64,000 nucleotides of DNA from Levilactobacillus cerevisiae (GCF_003946245.1 NZ_RHNN01000010.1:62001-126000); one strand, 5' to 3'; counted from the first letter of the stretch, positions 49,026 to 57,953 are shown. The notes: generated by a model not told the origin, from the letters alone. Made by a program: numbers and translations.

Positions 49026-49839
49026 TTTAACATTCGGCCAGCCGGCTTATCCGGTTGCCGTGACGTTCTACCAACCGGCCGCCATCGCTGACTTTAACCA
49101 GCCACCGCGGCGGCCGTTGGTGATTCTACTGCCAGGTGGCGGTTATCGGTTTCACAGCGACCGGGAAAATGAAATCGTGGCCGTGCAATACCTGGCCCAG
49201 GGATACGCGGTCGCCAGCGTCACCTACCAACTGATTGGCCAAAAGCCGGTCTACCCAACCGCTTTGTATCAGTTGGCAAACGTGGTCGCTGAATTTCACC
49301 GGCACGCGGAGCAGTACGAAATTGACGCGACCCACATTTTACTGGTCGGGTTCTCCGCTGGCGGGCAACTCGCGGCATTGTATACGGATCTGTGGGCGCA
49401 ACTGGCCGGAACGTTGCGGTTTGCCAGCCAGGATTGTGCCGTGTGGGCGGCAACCCTGGCCTATCCGGTGATTGGGTTGCGGTTGGGCTGGCCTAACGAT
49501 GCTGCCGAACAGCAGCGAATCGCCGGAACGTGGCGCTTGACCGAGGCCGACCAGCTGGTGACGGCCCAGAATCCACCGGCCTTCGTTTGGACAACGGCGA
49601 CCGATGAGCTGGTACCGCCTGCCAATGCCGAATGTTACGTGCAGGCGTTACGCAAATTGGGGGTGCCGGTACGATTTCATTTGTATCCGCGCGGTCCGCA
49701 CGCGTTGAGCCTGGCGCGTGACGTGACGGCGTTTGCGGCGGGTCACACCCACGATGCCATCTTTGGCCAGCAGTACATTCGGCCGGACGTTGCCGGTTGG
49801 TTTGCGGAGCAGTTGCGCTGGCTTCACCGGATCTGGTGA
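49012..49839 (+). CDS. Carbohydrate acetyl esterase-type alpha/beta hydrolase
   Basis: A 275-residue cytosolic hydrolase of the BD-FAE/acetylxylan esterase type. PLVILLPGGGYRFHSDRENEIVAVQYLAQGYAVASVTYQLI gives the oxyanion HGG-like loop. Ser is in LVGFSAGGQLAAL, Asp in TATDELVPP and His in RGPHALSLA. It probably removes acyl groups from sugars brought in by the upstream GPH transporter. The ATG at 49012 lies inside the transporter gene (14-base overlap), so translation is coupled. No terminator is obvious after it. Confidence 0.87.
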   Translation: MKTLNLTFGQPAYPVAVTFYQPAAIADFNQPPRRPLVILLPGGGYRFHSDRENEIVAVQYLAQGYAVASVTYQLIGQKPVYPTALYQLANVVAEFHRHAEQYEIDATHILLVGFSAGGQLAALYTDLWAQLAGTLRFASQDCAVWAATLAYPVIGLRLGWPNDAAEQQRIAGTWRLTEADQLVTAQNPPAFVWTTATDELVPPANAECYVQALRKLGVPVRFHLYPRGPHALSLARDVTAFAAGHTHDAIFGQQYIRPDVAGWFAEQLRWLHRIW

Positions 49840-50055
49840 GTGCGGATTGAAAAAGTTTTAAAAGTCGTTAGTTACCCGTTTACACCGGTTTCATTTGGTG
49901 GTAAAACGTAGCCGAACGTTAATTTTAAGTGTCAGTGAATTAGCGCATTTACCCGGACGGACGGGGATTCGTCTGGTAAACCAGGACTGCGGAACGGGCG
50001 CTCAACGATAACTAATCGAGAGTAATGGTTATTTATTTTGAGAGGGGTAATCATC

Positions 50056-51108
50056 ATGTTGAATGATACGACAACCAAGCAGTCTTTGGGGTACAACGAC
50101 GAGTTGCAACGGCTACAGCAAATGCGGGTTACGAGCGTGGAAGACGGCGTCACCAGCTGGATCAAGGAGCGTGATCCGATCCACACGTTTGAGCCGCTAG
50201 TCTGGGAAACCGTTGCTGAAATCGAGGAGAATCCGCAGCTGCCAACTGATTTGTTTAGCCTGCGTCAGGGGACGGAAACCTCGGGCCAACGGGACTTGAC
50301 CAACGTTGAGATGAAGGTGGAAATGCAACAGATTGTGTCGATGAATCGGCGGGTCCGGGTGATTCGGATTGCGCGGATGGACCATTTGACCGCGGACAAG
50401 GCGTTGATTTACTTTCACGGGGGTGCCTATTACGGCGGCACACCCGAAGATGTCCTGCTGGCACTGAAGTTCGTGGCGGAACAAGCCAACTGCGTCGTTT
50501 ATAATGTGGATTACGCGTTAGCGCCGGAACAAGCCTATCCCGCGGGTATCTTGGATGGCTTGGCGGTGGTCGCGGCCATGACGCAGAGTTACCAACAGAT
50601 TTCACTCGGGGGCGACTCCGCTGGGGGCTCGATTGCCTTGGCCGTCAGCCAGCTCTGCAAGTCGATGGGCATCTGCACGATTGCCAGCCACATGCTGTTC
50701 TACCCAACGCTGATTCAGGGCTCCGATTTAAATGGCCCGCTGTGGGATGACCGCAGCATTCCGGTGGTTGCAGAGCAACGAGATGCGCTGCACCGCAGTT
50801 ACCAGCTGTTTGAGCAGTTGGACACGATTATGAGTGGCTATTACGTGGCAGATCAGCCGGTAGACTTAACGGCGCCACTCCTGTCACCACTGCTGGCAGA
50901 TCCAGCAATGTTCAACCGGGTTACGGTCCTGGTCGGCGAGTACGATCCGTTCCGGCTCCAGGATGAGGCCTTTATCCGCAAGGTCGGGCAGGCCAACGAT
51001 GACGCCAACTACTTCCGTTACGGCGGTATCAGCCACGCTTTCCTGAACTTTACTGGGAACGTGCCGGCGGTGGAGGACGCTTTGGCTACGGCAGCGCGTT
51101 TGATTTAA
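50056..51108 (+). CDS. HSL-family alpha/beta hydrolase (esterase/lipase)
   Basis: A 350-residue cytosolic esterase of the hormone-sensitive-lipase family. The oxyanion motif is IYFHGGAYYGG, the nucleophile elbow GGDSAGGSIAL, the acid VGEYDPFR and the His GGISHAFLNF. An N-terminal cap of about 110 residues determines specificity, which is unknown. The ATG at 50056 follows AGAGGGG by eight bases. It is separate from the 49012 esterase (216-base gap that shows nothing else). In the sense direction an F2 element follows 35 bases after the stop, so it probably forms the 3' UTR. Confidence 0.88.
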   Translation: MLNDTTTKQSLGYNDELQRLQQMRVTSVEDGVTSWIKERDPIHTFEPLVWETVAEIEENPQLPTDLFSLRQGTETSGQRDLTNVEMKVEMQQIVSMNRRVRVIRIARMDHLTADKALIYFHGGAYYGGTPEDVLLALKFVAEQANCVVYNVDYALAPEQAYPAGILDGLAVVAAMTQSYQQISLGGDSAGGSIALAVSQLCKSMGICTIASHMLFYPTLIQGSDLNGPLWDDRSIPVVAEQRDALHRSYQLFEQLDTIMSGYYVADQPVDLTAPLLSPLLADPAMFNRVTVLVGEYDPFRLQDEAFIRKVGQANDDANYFRYGGISHAFLNFTGNVPAVEDALATAARLI

Positions 51109-51143
51109 AGACTAAACTGGTTGTTGCGGTTGCCACCGCCTCC

Positions 51144-51313
51144 GGGATGGTGAAAATGGGATCGGATCGCTGTGGGCGGGCGCCTGAAGCCATAGGGCGG
51201 TCTTCAGGCTTACTTTGAGCCTCGGCTTCCCGAGTCTCAAAGGTACCAATTATCTAAGTAGCCAAAAGCGCTACTAAGATAATTCCCACGGCTTGACCCA
51301 TTTTCACCATCCC
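51144..51313. repeat. F2 structured repeat, single copy
   Basis: A 170-base element bounded by perfect 17-bp inverted repeats, GGGATGGTGAAAATGGG (51144-51160) and CCCATTTTCACCATCCC (51297-51313). In inverse orientation it matches the array at 40245. The inner hairpins have changed on both arms: GCCTGAAG/CTTCAGGC here against GTCTGAAG/CTTCAGAC, and a TTATCT-A-AGTAGC/GCTACT-A-AGATAA stem in place of the CCACTTGACGGC stem. The flank CCGCCTCC before it is shared with the array. The following 51314-51500 shows no other element. Confidence 0.7.
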
Positions 51314-51518
51314 TGCGGCTGACACTGGGTTTAGCTTTAAATCAGTGGCTTCGATTAAAAAGTTGTTGTCTGAAAGGTTTGCAGTGTGGGATTACCATCT
51401 AGCGCCAGGCACATAGCAATAGCATACGGCGGCGTCAGAACCTGACGCAATGAAGTACCATCTATCAACCAGTTGTACGCATAGCAGTTAATAAAGAGTA
51501 AGTATGGGGGAGATAACT

Positions 51519-53723
51519 TTGACATTACGTGATTATCACTTAACTTTACACGACGTGGCTGATCACCAGCCGGAATACCTGGAAACGGTGTTCTCACTGG
51601 CTAACGGCCACTTCGGCGTCCGGGCTAACGACCCGATTACCGGCAACCCCATTAGTGGGACGCTAATTAATGGATTTTATGAGACCGCTCCCATCACCTA
51701 TGGGGAGGCGGGAATCGGTTACGCCACGAACCACCAAACGATTTTAAATTTACCAGACTTCCGGCACATCCACGTGGCGACGGCGTCTGGGCACGACTTC
51801 ACCAACAGTGAACGGACGGCGGTTGATCTGGATTTGACCACTGGGGCGCTGATCGAACACTACACGCTGCAAACGCTGCAGGGCGAAACGATTACCATGA
51901 GTTTGAAATCAGCGATTGGCCAAACGCAAACGGAATTCTGGGCTGCTAGTTATGGCTTTACCGCGGGCAATTATGCCGGGAGTCTAGTCGTCAGCAAGGC
52001 CGTTGCGGTGCCGGCCGAGGCCGAAGCAATTGCCTCTGCTGACCCCCGGAAGACGCGGATGGCGGGCTTGCCGATTTGTGAAACCGAGTTCGTGGGGCGC
52101 AACCTCCAACGGTATCACGTGAAGACGCGGAAGACCAAGCAGGCGGTCACGATTTACATGGGGATGTTGACGGAGGGCGCCAGTCTGTTGCGGCAGACGG
52201 TCGACTTGAGTGATCACGACGCGCACAGCCTGGCTTACGAGGCCTACGTCGGTGAAATTGGTCAGCAGAATACGATCGATCCGGCCGCACCGTTTATGGC
52301 CAACTCATTTTCAGCTATCTTGGCGGACAGCCGGGACTTTTGGCAGGATGTTTGGCAACGTAGTGAGGTCACGGTTAGCGGCAATGACGAGCTGAATTTG
52401 GCGATTCACTACAACGTTTTCCAGTTGAATCAGGCAGCCGGTCGAGATGGGCGGACGAACATTGCGGCGAAGGGGCTCAGCGGGTCCGACTACGAAGGCC
52501 ACTACTTCTGGGATACCGAAATGTACATGTTGCCGTACTTCATTTACACCAACCAGCAGATGGCGCGCCAACTCCTGTTGTACCGCTATCAAACGCTGCC
52601 GAAAGCCCGGCAACGTGCGCGGGCCATGGGGGTTTCGGCGGGGGCACTCTTCGCTTGGCGGACCATCAACGGTGAAGAGGCCTCGGCCTACTACCCGGCC
52701 GGCACGGCGCAGTACCACATCGACGCTGACGTGGCTTACGCGGTCGGCAAGTATTACGAAATTACCCGAGACATCGACTTCATCAAACAGTGTGGCTTTG
52801 AAATGGTTTTGGAAACGGCTCACTTCTGGGAAGCGTTCGGCTCCTGGCATCAAGAGGGTACTGAAAACCGGTTTGAATTTCACACGGTGACCGGACCCGA
52901 TGAATATACCGCGCTGGTCAATAATAATTACTACACCAACCGGTTAGCGAAGCATAACTTTGAATTGGTCATCTATTTGGCCAAGGAAATTTTAAAGACT
53001 GACCCGCACGGCTTGGAGAAGTTTGGCTTGGGTTCCACCGACCTGGATGTCTTTGAAAATTTGGCGGAACACGTGTACCTGCCGTATAGCAAGGAACTCC
53101 GGATCAACGAGCAGGATGACAGCTTCTTGAGCAAGCCACGGTGGCCGGTAGAACGGTCGACGCCGGATAACTTCCCGTTGCTGCTGCACTACCACCCATT
53201 GACGATTTACCGTTACCAGGTGGCCAAGCAGGCCGATACGTTGTTGGCGGATTATCTGTTCCCGGAGGACTTATCAGAGGACCAATTGAAACGGGAATAC
53301 CACTACTACGAAGGCGTGACGACCCACGATTCCTCACTGTCGCGGTCAATCTTTAGTATTTTGGCGGCACGGATGGGCGACACGGAAAAGGCTTATAAGT
53401 ACTTCATGGATACGGCCCAGATGGATCTGGTCAACCTGCAAAAGAACACGGCGGACGGCCTGCATTTGGCCAACTTAGGTGGCAGCTGGTTGGCGCTGGT
53501 AGCCGGCTTCTCAGGCTTCTACGTCCAAGACGAGGTCGTCCACTTCTACAATCATTTACCAGCAGAAATTAACCGGCTAACTTACAGAATGAAGATTGCC
53601 GCGAGCGTGCTAGAAATAGACTTAACGGCAACCTCAACCAACGTAACGGTCATCAGCGGCCCCATTCCAACGTATGGGGTGAGCGTGAATGGACATTTGA
53701 TTTCATTGGAGAAGGTAAGTTAG
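51519..53723 (+). CDS. GH65 glycoside phosphorylase (maltose/kojibiose type)
   Basis: A 734-residue inverting disaccharide phosphorylase that splits an alpha-glucoside with phosphate to beta-glucose 1-phosphate. The order is an N-terminal beta-sandwich (PEYLETVFSLANGHFGVRAN), then an (alpha/alpha)6 barrel with GHYFWDTEMYMLPYF, catalytic Glu in TGPDEYT (about residue 462), and the phosphate site THDSSLS. Maltose, kojibiose or nigerose cannot be separated by eye. The TTG at 51519 has GGGGGAG six bases upstream; the ATG at 51504 would overlap that site and is the alternative. Its TAG stop opens an F3 element. No beta-phosphoglucomutase is adjacent. Confidence 0.88.
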   Translation: MTLRDYHLTLHDVADHQPEYLETVFSLANGHFGVRANDPITGNPISGTLINGFYETAPITYGEAGIGYATNHQTILNLPDFRHIHVATASGHDFTNSERTAVDLDLTTGALIEHYTLQTLQGETITMSLKSAIGQTQTEFWAASYGFTAGNYAGSLVVSKAVAVPAEAEAIASADPRKTRMAGLPICETEFVGRNLQRYHVKTRKTKQAVTIYMGMLTEGASLLRQTVDLSDHDAHSLAYEAYVGEIGQQNTIDPAAPFMANSFSAILADSRDFWQDVWQRSEVTVSGNDELNLAIHYNVFQLNQAAGRDGRTNIAAKGLSGSDYEGHYFWDTEMYMLPYFIYTNQQMARQLLLYRYQTLPKARQRARAMGVSAGALFAWRTINGEEASAYYPAGTAQYHIDADVAYAVGKYYEITRDIDFIKQCGFEMVLETAHFWEAFGSWHQEGTENRFEFHTVTGPDEYTALVNNNYYTNRLAKHNFELVIYLAKEILKTDPHGLEKFGLGSTDLDVFENLAEHVYLPYSKELRINEQDDSFLSKPRWPVERSTPDNFPLLLHYHPLTIYRYQVAKQADTLLADYLFPEDLSEDQLKREYHYYEGVTTHDSSLSRSIFSILAARMGDTEKAYKYFMDTAQMDLVNLQKNTADGLHLANLGGSWLALVAGFSGFYVQDEVVHFYNHLPAEINRLTYRMKIAASVLEIDLTATSTNVTVISGPIPTYGVSVNGHLISLEKVS

Positions 53724-54275
53724 AGTGCGGAGCGGGGCGGTTAGGTCCTGAGCATTAGGGAGCAACAGAGCTTCTGTCCGACAGAGTCGGGCAGGAGTTC
53801 TGTTGCTTTCTAAGCGCAGGGACCTGCCCCGCGTAGCACGTTTCGGAGGCCGCCAGGACCGATATTGTTCCGTGTAGAACCAGTCAAACGGGCTAAAGCA
53901 AGGTAGGCATAAAGGGAAGGACCCTGGGCTTGGGTCCTTTTCTTTATGTTGTTAAGCGGAACCAGTTGCCCCGCGTAGCACGTTTCGGAGGCCGCATATT
54001 TCCGAGTTGTTCCGTGTAGAACCAATCAAACGGTCTAGAGCAAGGTAGTCAGAAGGGAAAGTTTACTGCCCGGGTTTGGGTCATTGCTGAGCCGGGGTTA
54101 AGCGCAGGGACCTGCCCCGCGTAGCACGTTTCAGAGGCTACATATTTCCGAGTTGTTCCGCGTAGAACTAATCAAACGGTCTAAAGCAAGATAGTCAGAA
54201 GGGAAAGTCGGGCAGGAGTTCTGGGGCTTTCTAAGCGCAGGGACCTGCCCCGCGTAGCGCGTTTCAGAGTCCTTG
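53724..54275 (+). ncRNA. F3 structured 3'-UTR element, copy II (tandem)
   Basis: It begins at the GH65 stop codon (TAGAGTGCGGAG). The outer stem is GTGC-GGA-GCGGGGC (53725-53738) with GCCCCGC-GTA-GCAC (53826-53839). Three or four tandem units follow; each repeats AAGCG-AGGGACCTGCCCCGCGTAGCAC-GTTTC and GTGTAGAACCA-TCAAACGG. Between them sit different hairpins, such as the 17-bp stem CATAAAGGGAAGGACCC/GGGTCCTTTTCTTTATG with two G-U pairs on this strand, and GAGCAACAG/CTGTTGCTT. The minus strand contains open frames, but they derive from the repeat. Confidence 0.65.
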
Positions 54276-54387
54276 GTCTTTTTAAGCAGTAAATAGCCAA
54301 GTGGGGTGTATTTTTTCCTGTGGTTCACCACGCTGGTGATAGAAAGCATTTACCGGATCATCAAACACTTACAGAAAAATAGGCAGT

Positions 54388-54433
54388 AAAATAGACCAGG
54401 TCACTGCAAAATCAAGTGATCTGGTTTATTTTG
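54388..54433 (+). terminator. Terminator ending the GH65 3' UTR
   Basis: AAAATAGACCAGGTCACT and AGTGATCTGGTTTATTTT arms (18 bp) about 660 bases after the GH65 stop. Confidence 0.85.
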
Positions 54434-54787
54434 GCAAAAAAGGTCAGCGCCAAATGCTGATACATCTACTCCAGCTGCCTGAATCGAAAATGTTGGGATT
54501 GATGCTAGCGGTACTTTACATGGTGGTTCTCTTCGCAAAATGCAAAAGAATACCGCTGGCAACAAGGAGGAAACATTAGGACGAGAATATTCAAATTAAG
54601 TATAATTTGGGACGAACTAACCAGGCTACTTATATATAATCGTTATTAAAAAATAATCGTTGTCTTACCAACAACTTTATGATAAGTTGTTACATGTAAG
54701 CGCTTGCTAAAACGATTAACCTCAAATGGCTAATCCGGCTATTTTAGTGACAGCGTTTAACATTTTATACATATATGGAGGAGATTC
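54434..54787 (+). other. Intergenic region before the histidine phosphatase
   Basis: It holds a 41-codon frame (54454-54579, one hydrophobic stretch, weak ribosome binding site) that I do not accept as a gene, TATAAT boxes at about 54600-54640, an AACAACTT/AAGTTGTT hairpin at 54669-54692, and the cre-like TGTAAGCGCTTGCT (54695-54708) upstream of the phosphatase gene. Confidence 0.4.
54695..54708. promoter_or_regulatory. cre-like site
   Basis: TGTAAGCGCTTGCT resembles the CcpA consensus with two mismatches, 80 bases upstream of the phosphatase start. Confidence 0.45.
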
Positions 54788-55618
54788 ATGATGAAGTTCG
54801 GTAAGCAAGTTCTCGGCGTCTTAGCAGTTACGGTTGGGGCCGTTGCCATGGTTGGTGGCACCACGACCGCCCAAGCCAAGAAGAAAACGACGACCAAGCC
54901 AGTTACCATTTACTTAACACGTCACGGTGAAACCACGGGGAACGTGATGGGCCGAGTTCAAGGTTGGAGCGATTTTCCACTGACTAAGAACGGGACCAAA
55001 GTGGCTAACGACCTCGGTCGCGGTTTGAAGGGCAAGACGTTCAAAGCTGCCTACGCTGGGAACCTGACCCGCCAACAAGTCACCGCTAAGCATGTCCTGA
55101 GTTACTCTGGTAATAAGAAGGTCACAGTCAACGTTTCCAAGTACCTGCGTGAAGGTGGCTACGGTAGCTTTGAAGGCGACAGTATCGCTACCGACAACGC
55201 CTTGATTGCTGGCGTTTACGGCTTCAAGAACGGTGACGAAATGATGGCCAAGCAAGGTAAGAATTACTGGACGAAACTCCAAGACGCTTACTACAAGCTG
55301 GACAAGAAGAACAGCCAAGGGACGAAACTGGTCAAGGCTGACCGTGCCGAAAGCTCCAAGCAAGTTGAAACGCGGATGGCTAAGGAATTGAAGACCATCG
55401 CCAAGAACACCAAGAAACGTGGCGGTGGTAACGTGCTGGTTGTGAGTTCTGGGATGTCCATCAACGAATACCTCTCAACCATGACTAAGAAGTACAAGGG
55501 AACGCCATTGAAGAACGTTTCCGTAACCAAGTTAGTTTACAAGAACGGTAAGCTCAGCGTTTCTGGGAATATCGGTTCAATGACTTACGCTGACAAGGGC
55601 GCTAAGTTAGCTAAATAG
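54788..55618 (+). CDS. Secreted histidine-phosphatase (phosphoglycerate mutase-like)
   Basis: A 276-residue exported protein of the histidine phosphatase superfamily. The signal peptide ends near TTAQA. The catalytic motif is IYLTRHGETTGN, with the second half carrying GNLTRQQVTAKHVL, REGGYGSFEG and the second catalytic His region, which here reads VVSSGMSINEYL: the usual His (SHG) is replaced by Ser-Ser-Gly. Activity could therefore be lowered or changed. Lys-rich mature protein. GGAGG precedes the ATG pair at 54788. Single gene with a weak terminator hairpin. Confidence 0.85.
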   Translation: MMKFGKQVLGVLAVTVGAVAMVGGTTTAQAKKKTTTKPVTIYLTRHGETTGNVMGRVQGWSDFPLTKNGTKVANDLGRGLKGKTFKAAYAGNLTRQQVTAKHVLSYSGNKKVTVNVSKYLREGGYGSFEGDSIATDNALIAGVYGFKNGDEMMAKQGKNYWTKLQDAYYKLDKKNSQGTKLVKADRAESSKQVETRMAKELKTIAKNTKKRGGGNVLVVSSGMSINEYLSTMTKKYKGTPLKNVSVTKLVYKNGKLSVSGNIGSMTYADKGAKLAK

Positions 55619-55629
55619 TGAAACAAGAA

Positions 55630-55660
55630 GCACGTCGACGGTGGTTGGCGTGTTTTTCTT
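55630..55660 (+). terminator. Weak terminator hairpin
   Basis: GCACG-T-C ... G-G-CGTGT followed by TTTTCTTT after the phosphatase gene. Confidence 0.5.
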
Positions 55661-55751
55661 TGCAAAAAAATTTGGCTAACCGAACAGTAACTCGCCTGAA
55701 TCCAGGAAGGTCGCGTATAATGGGGGTATTCTAATTGCCGAGGTGACCGTC

Positions 55752-56306
55752 ATGCCAGTCTTCTATCATTTAATTACGCGCCAAGCCGTCCATGAACGCC
55801 AGGTTTTTGATTTCTCCAAGGGCCAAGCGAACTGGCAGGGGAAATTTTTTCTGGAACGCGGCGAGCAGTTGCCCCTGGATGCCCTGTTGAAAACGCCCCG
55901 GTTAACGCTCACGCCGGCACAGACGACCCAGCTACGGAACGACCGTGACCGCCAAAAACACGCGCTTCGTGAAACCATTTTGGAAATGGTGCGGTTGCGC
56001 GATCACCCGAATTACCCGTCGCGATTAGCGTGCTTGTACGCAGCCAGTAGCTATGATCAGGCGCTGACCTGGCGGAACCTGTTTGAAAAGGAAGGCCGTC
56101 ACGTCTTGCAGCTGGTGCAGGTGGCCACGAACGGGCCCACTTTTTCAGGGGATGCCACGCTCTTGCCCGCAACGGATGGAACAGCTGTCAGCATGAAGCT
56201 GAAAGCCGCGGAACATTACTGGAACACGCCGACACCCACCCAACAGCTCAGTGAGGTTTTGCTGGGGGGCCGAGTTGTGGTGGAACGGATCGTTCGGACA
56301 TTTTGA
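55752..56306 (+). CDS. DUF2441-like protein
   Basis: A 184-residue cytosolic protein that I place, with moderate certainty, in the DUF2441 group. Segments FYHLITRQAVHERQVFDFSKGQANWQGKFFLERGEQ, ETILEMVRLRDHPNYPSRLACLYAASSYDQALTWRNLFEKEGRHVLQLVQV and GPTFSGDATLLP fit my recollection of this family, which has ART/PARP-like character (YHxT at the N-terminus, SRLxCLYAA). No function is established. GAGGTGA precedes the ATG at 55752; an earlier in-frame codon at 55743 overlaps it. A hairpin with T-run follows at about 56316-56350. Confidence 0.65.
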   Translation: MPVFYHLITRQAVHERQVFDFSKGQANWQGKFFLERGEQLPLDALLKTPRLTLTPAQTTQLRNDRDRQKHALRETILEMVRLRDHPNYPSRLACLYAASSYDQALTWRNLFEKEGRHVLQLVQVATNGPTFSGDATLLPATDGTAVSMKLKAAEHYWNTPTPTQQLSEVLLGGRVVVERIVRTF

Positions 56307-56315
56307 TTCAGATTA

Positions 56316-56351
56316 GCCAGCTGGTTAGCGCAAAGTGACCGGCTTTTTTTA
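56316..56351 (+). terminator. Intrinsic terminator
   Basis: AGCCAG ... ACCGGCT followed by TTTTTTT after the DUF2441-like gene. Confidence 0.6.
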
Positions 56352-56490
56352 TAACTATTTTTATCCCACTTATGGCTGATTTATTATAGAATTTATCAAC
56401 AGAAAGTTATTGCAAAATGGCACCCTTTCCTTTAGAGTGGTGATAGTTAATCGTGAACAGCTTTTACGAGTTATCGAGGAGGAGAACGGG

Positions 56491-56925
56491 ATGCAATACA
56501 TAAAACACTTAATCATTGTTGGGGTTGCCATGATGGCCTGGGGAGGCCTGACATCACTGACGAGCGCCAATGCCGCAACGTGGTATCAAGGCACACCCAA
56601 AGCTTTACGGGGACTGTACCAGTCAACGGCACCGCAGAACAATTCGGCGGCAGGGTTCCCCCCAGTCATTGAAATAACGGCGAAGACCTTTTCACTGGGC
56701 GTTTCAAATAATCCGGAACAACTAGTTAAACGGGTGAAATACCGTAAATCTCATGGGGTCTACTATCTGAAGGGCCACGTGGAGCATCGGGGCTGGGTTA
56801 AGGCCCGCAATGTCCGGTTTGGTCTTAAGAAGAAAAACCACACGCTGGTCTTCGTGCATACCAAGCAGTTCCTTTATGAGCCCGGCGAGAAGTTTAAACG
56901 GACGACGCATGTGACGAGTTATTAA
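56491..56925 (+). CDS. Secreted protein, distant relative of the 21.8-24.6 kb array
   Basis: A 144-residue exported protein. The signal peptide MQYIKHLIIVGVAMMAWGGLTSLTSANA is cleaved near ANA-AT. The mature start WYQGTPKALRGLYQSTAPQ parallels the LPKSYRGTWY motif of the five paralogues (Pro-Lys-x-x-x-Gly-x-Tyr), and its length, basic character and strand pattern agree. The C-terminal AFRR-SHA motif is missing. Function is unknown. GGAGGAG lies upstream of the ATG; upstream in-frame codons are ignored. A hairpin follows at 56943-56985. Confidence 0.7.
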   Translation: MQYIKHLIIVGVAMMAWGGLTSLTSANAATWYQGTPKALRGLYQSTAPQNNSAAGFPPVIEITAKTFSLGVSNNPEQLVKRVKYRKSHGVYYLKGHVEHRGWVKARNVRFGLKKKNHTLVFVHTKQFLYEPGEKFKRTTHVTSY

Positions 56926-56942
56926 GCGCGTTTACGCAAAAA

Positions 56943-56985
56943 AAGCTTAAGTGACCGAGATACGGCCACGTTAAAGCTGATTTTG
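56943..56985. terminator. Hairpin between convergent genes
   Basis: AGCTTAAGTG ... CACGTTAAAGCT with A- and T-rich flanks. Confidence 0.5.
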
Positions 56986-57011
56986 ACAATCGATTAAAGG
57001 GTAACCGCCAG

Positions 57012-57881
57012 TTAAACTAAATCTTTCCGGTGGTCCAGGATTTCTTGCACGAAGTACTGACTGGCAATTGGCAAGCTCCGACGGTCTTTGAAGCCGAGCG
57101 CTAACTTGCGAGATAGTCCGGGAGACAGGGAGCGGATGGCGATATTGAAGTTGGTGCGCCGCAGGACCAGCTTGGGCAAGATACTTACGCCCAGGCCGGC
57201 CTCGACCATGGTCATGATCCCGTAGTCGTCGTGCAGGCGGTACTTGACCTGAGGGGCTAAATTTTCGGCTGCGAATGCGCGGAGGGGTTCGTTGAATTGG
57301 CCCTCTTCTAAGAGAATGAAGGGTTCCGGGCAAAGCGCTGACAGGGTTAGCTTTTCCTGGCGAGCGAGGGGATGGCCTGCTGGTAAAATGGCGACTAACT
57401 CATCGTCCTTCACCGGGATGGTTTGCAGACCCGTGATGGCAGCGGGTGAAGTGAACCCAAAGTCGACCACGTCTGTTTTGATCCAATTTTGAATGGAATT
57501 GTAATCACCCTGGTAAAAGACAAAGTCAATGTGTGGGTACCGTTGCTGAAAGTCTTTGATTAGGCCAGGGAGCCAGTGGCAGGTGATACTGGAGACGGTG
57601 CCGACGCGAATCACACCGGTATCGAGGCCTTTGATCTCCGTTGCCTTTTCGGTTATCTGTTGGTACTGCCGGACGGTACGTTGAATCAAGGGGTAGAGCT
57701 GTTGACCTTCGTGGGTGAGGTGAATGTCATGGCGTGAGCGATTGAGCAACGTCACACCGAATTCAGTTTCCAGCGAAGTGATCATTTGGCTAATGGCAGA
57801 CTGCGTGTATCCCAACGCGGTAGCGGCCTCAGTGAAGCTGCCTAGCTCAAGGATTTTCTGAAGCGCGAGGAAACGGTTCAT
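57012..57881 (-). CDS. LysR-family transcriptional regulator
   Basis: A 289-residue LysR regulator. The HTH is FLALQKILELGSFTEAATALGYTQSAISQMITSLETEFGVTLLNRSRHDIHLTHEGQQL; the substrate-binding domain follows with GVIRVGTVSSITCHWLPGLIKDFQQRYPHIDF. Its effector is unknown. It is divergent from the GNAT gene at 57983 with a 101-base gap that contains the palindrome TTAGTATATACTAA (57940-57953), a likely control site for both. AGGAG lies 11 bases before the ATG. Confidence 0.92.
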   Translation of the reverse strand: MNRFLALQKILELGSFTEAATALGYTQSAISQMITSLETEFGVTLLNRSRHDIHLTHEGQQLYPLIQRTVRQYQQITEKATEIKGLDTGVIRVGTVSSITCHWLPGLIKDFQQRYPHIDFVFYQGDYNSIQNWIKTDVVDFGFTSPAAITGLQTIPVKDDELVAILPAGHPLARQEKLTLSALCPEPFILLEEGQFNEPLRAFAAENLAPQVKYRLHDDYGIMTMVEAGLGVSILPKLVLRRTNFNIAIRSLSPGLSRKLALGFKDRRSLPIASQYFVQEILDHRKDLV

Positions 57882-57939
57882 GACTATCAGGGCTCCTAAT
57901 GGATTGATTTGAAAGATTAATTGTACTTATCGAATGCCG

Positions 57940-57953
57940 TTAGTATATACTAA
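57940..57953. promoter_or_regulatory. Palindrome between LysR and GNAT genes
   Basis: TTAGTATATACTAA, a perfect 14-bp palindrome in the divergent promoter region; a candidate LysR site overlapping a -10 box. Confidence 0.5.

Noticed and set aside
54454-54579. 41-codon ORF with a hydrophobic stretch
   Set aside because: Weak ribosome binding site at poor spacing and no support from a promoter or a relative in the window.
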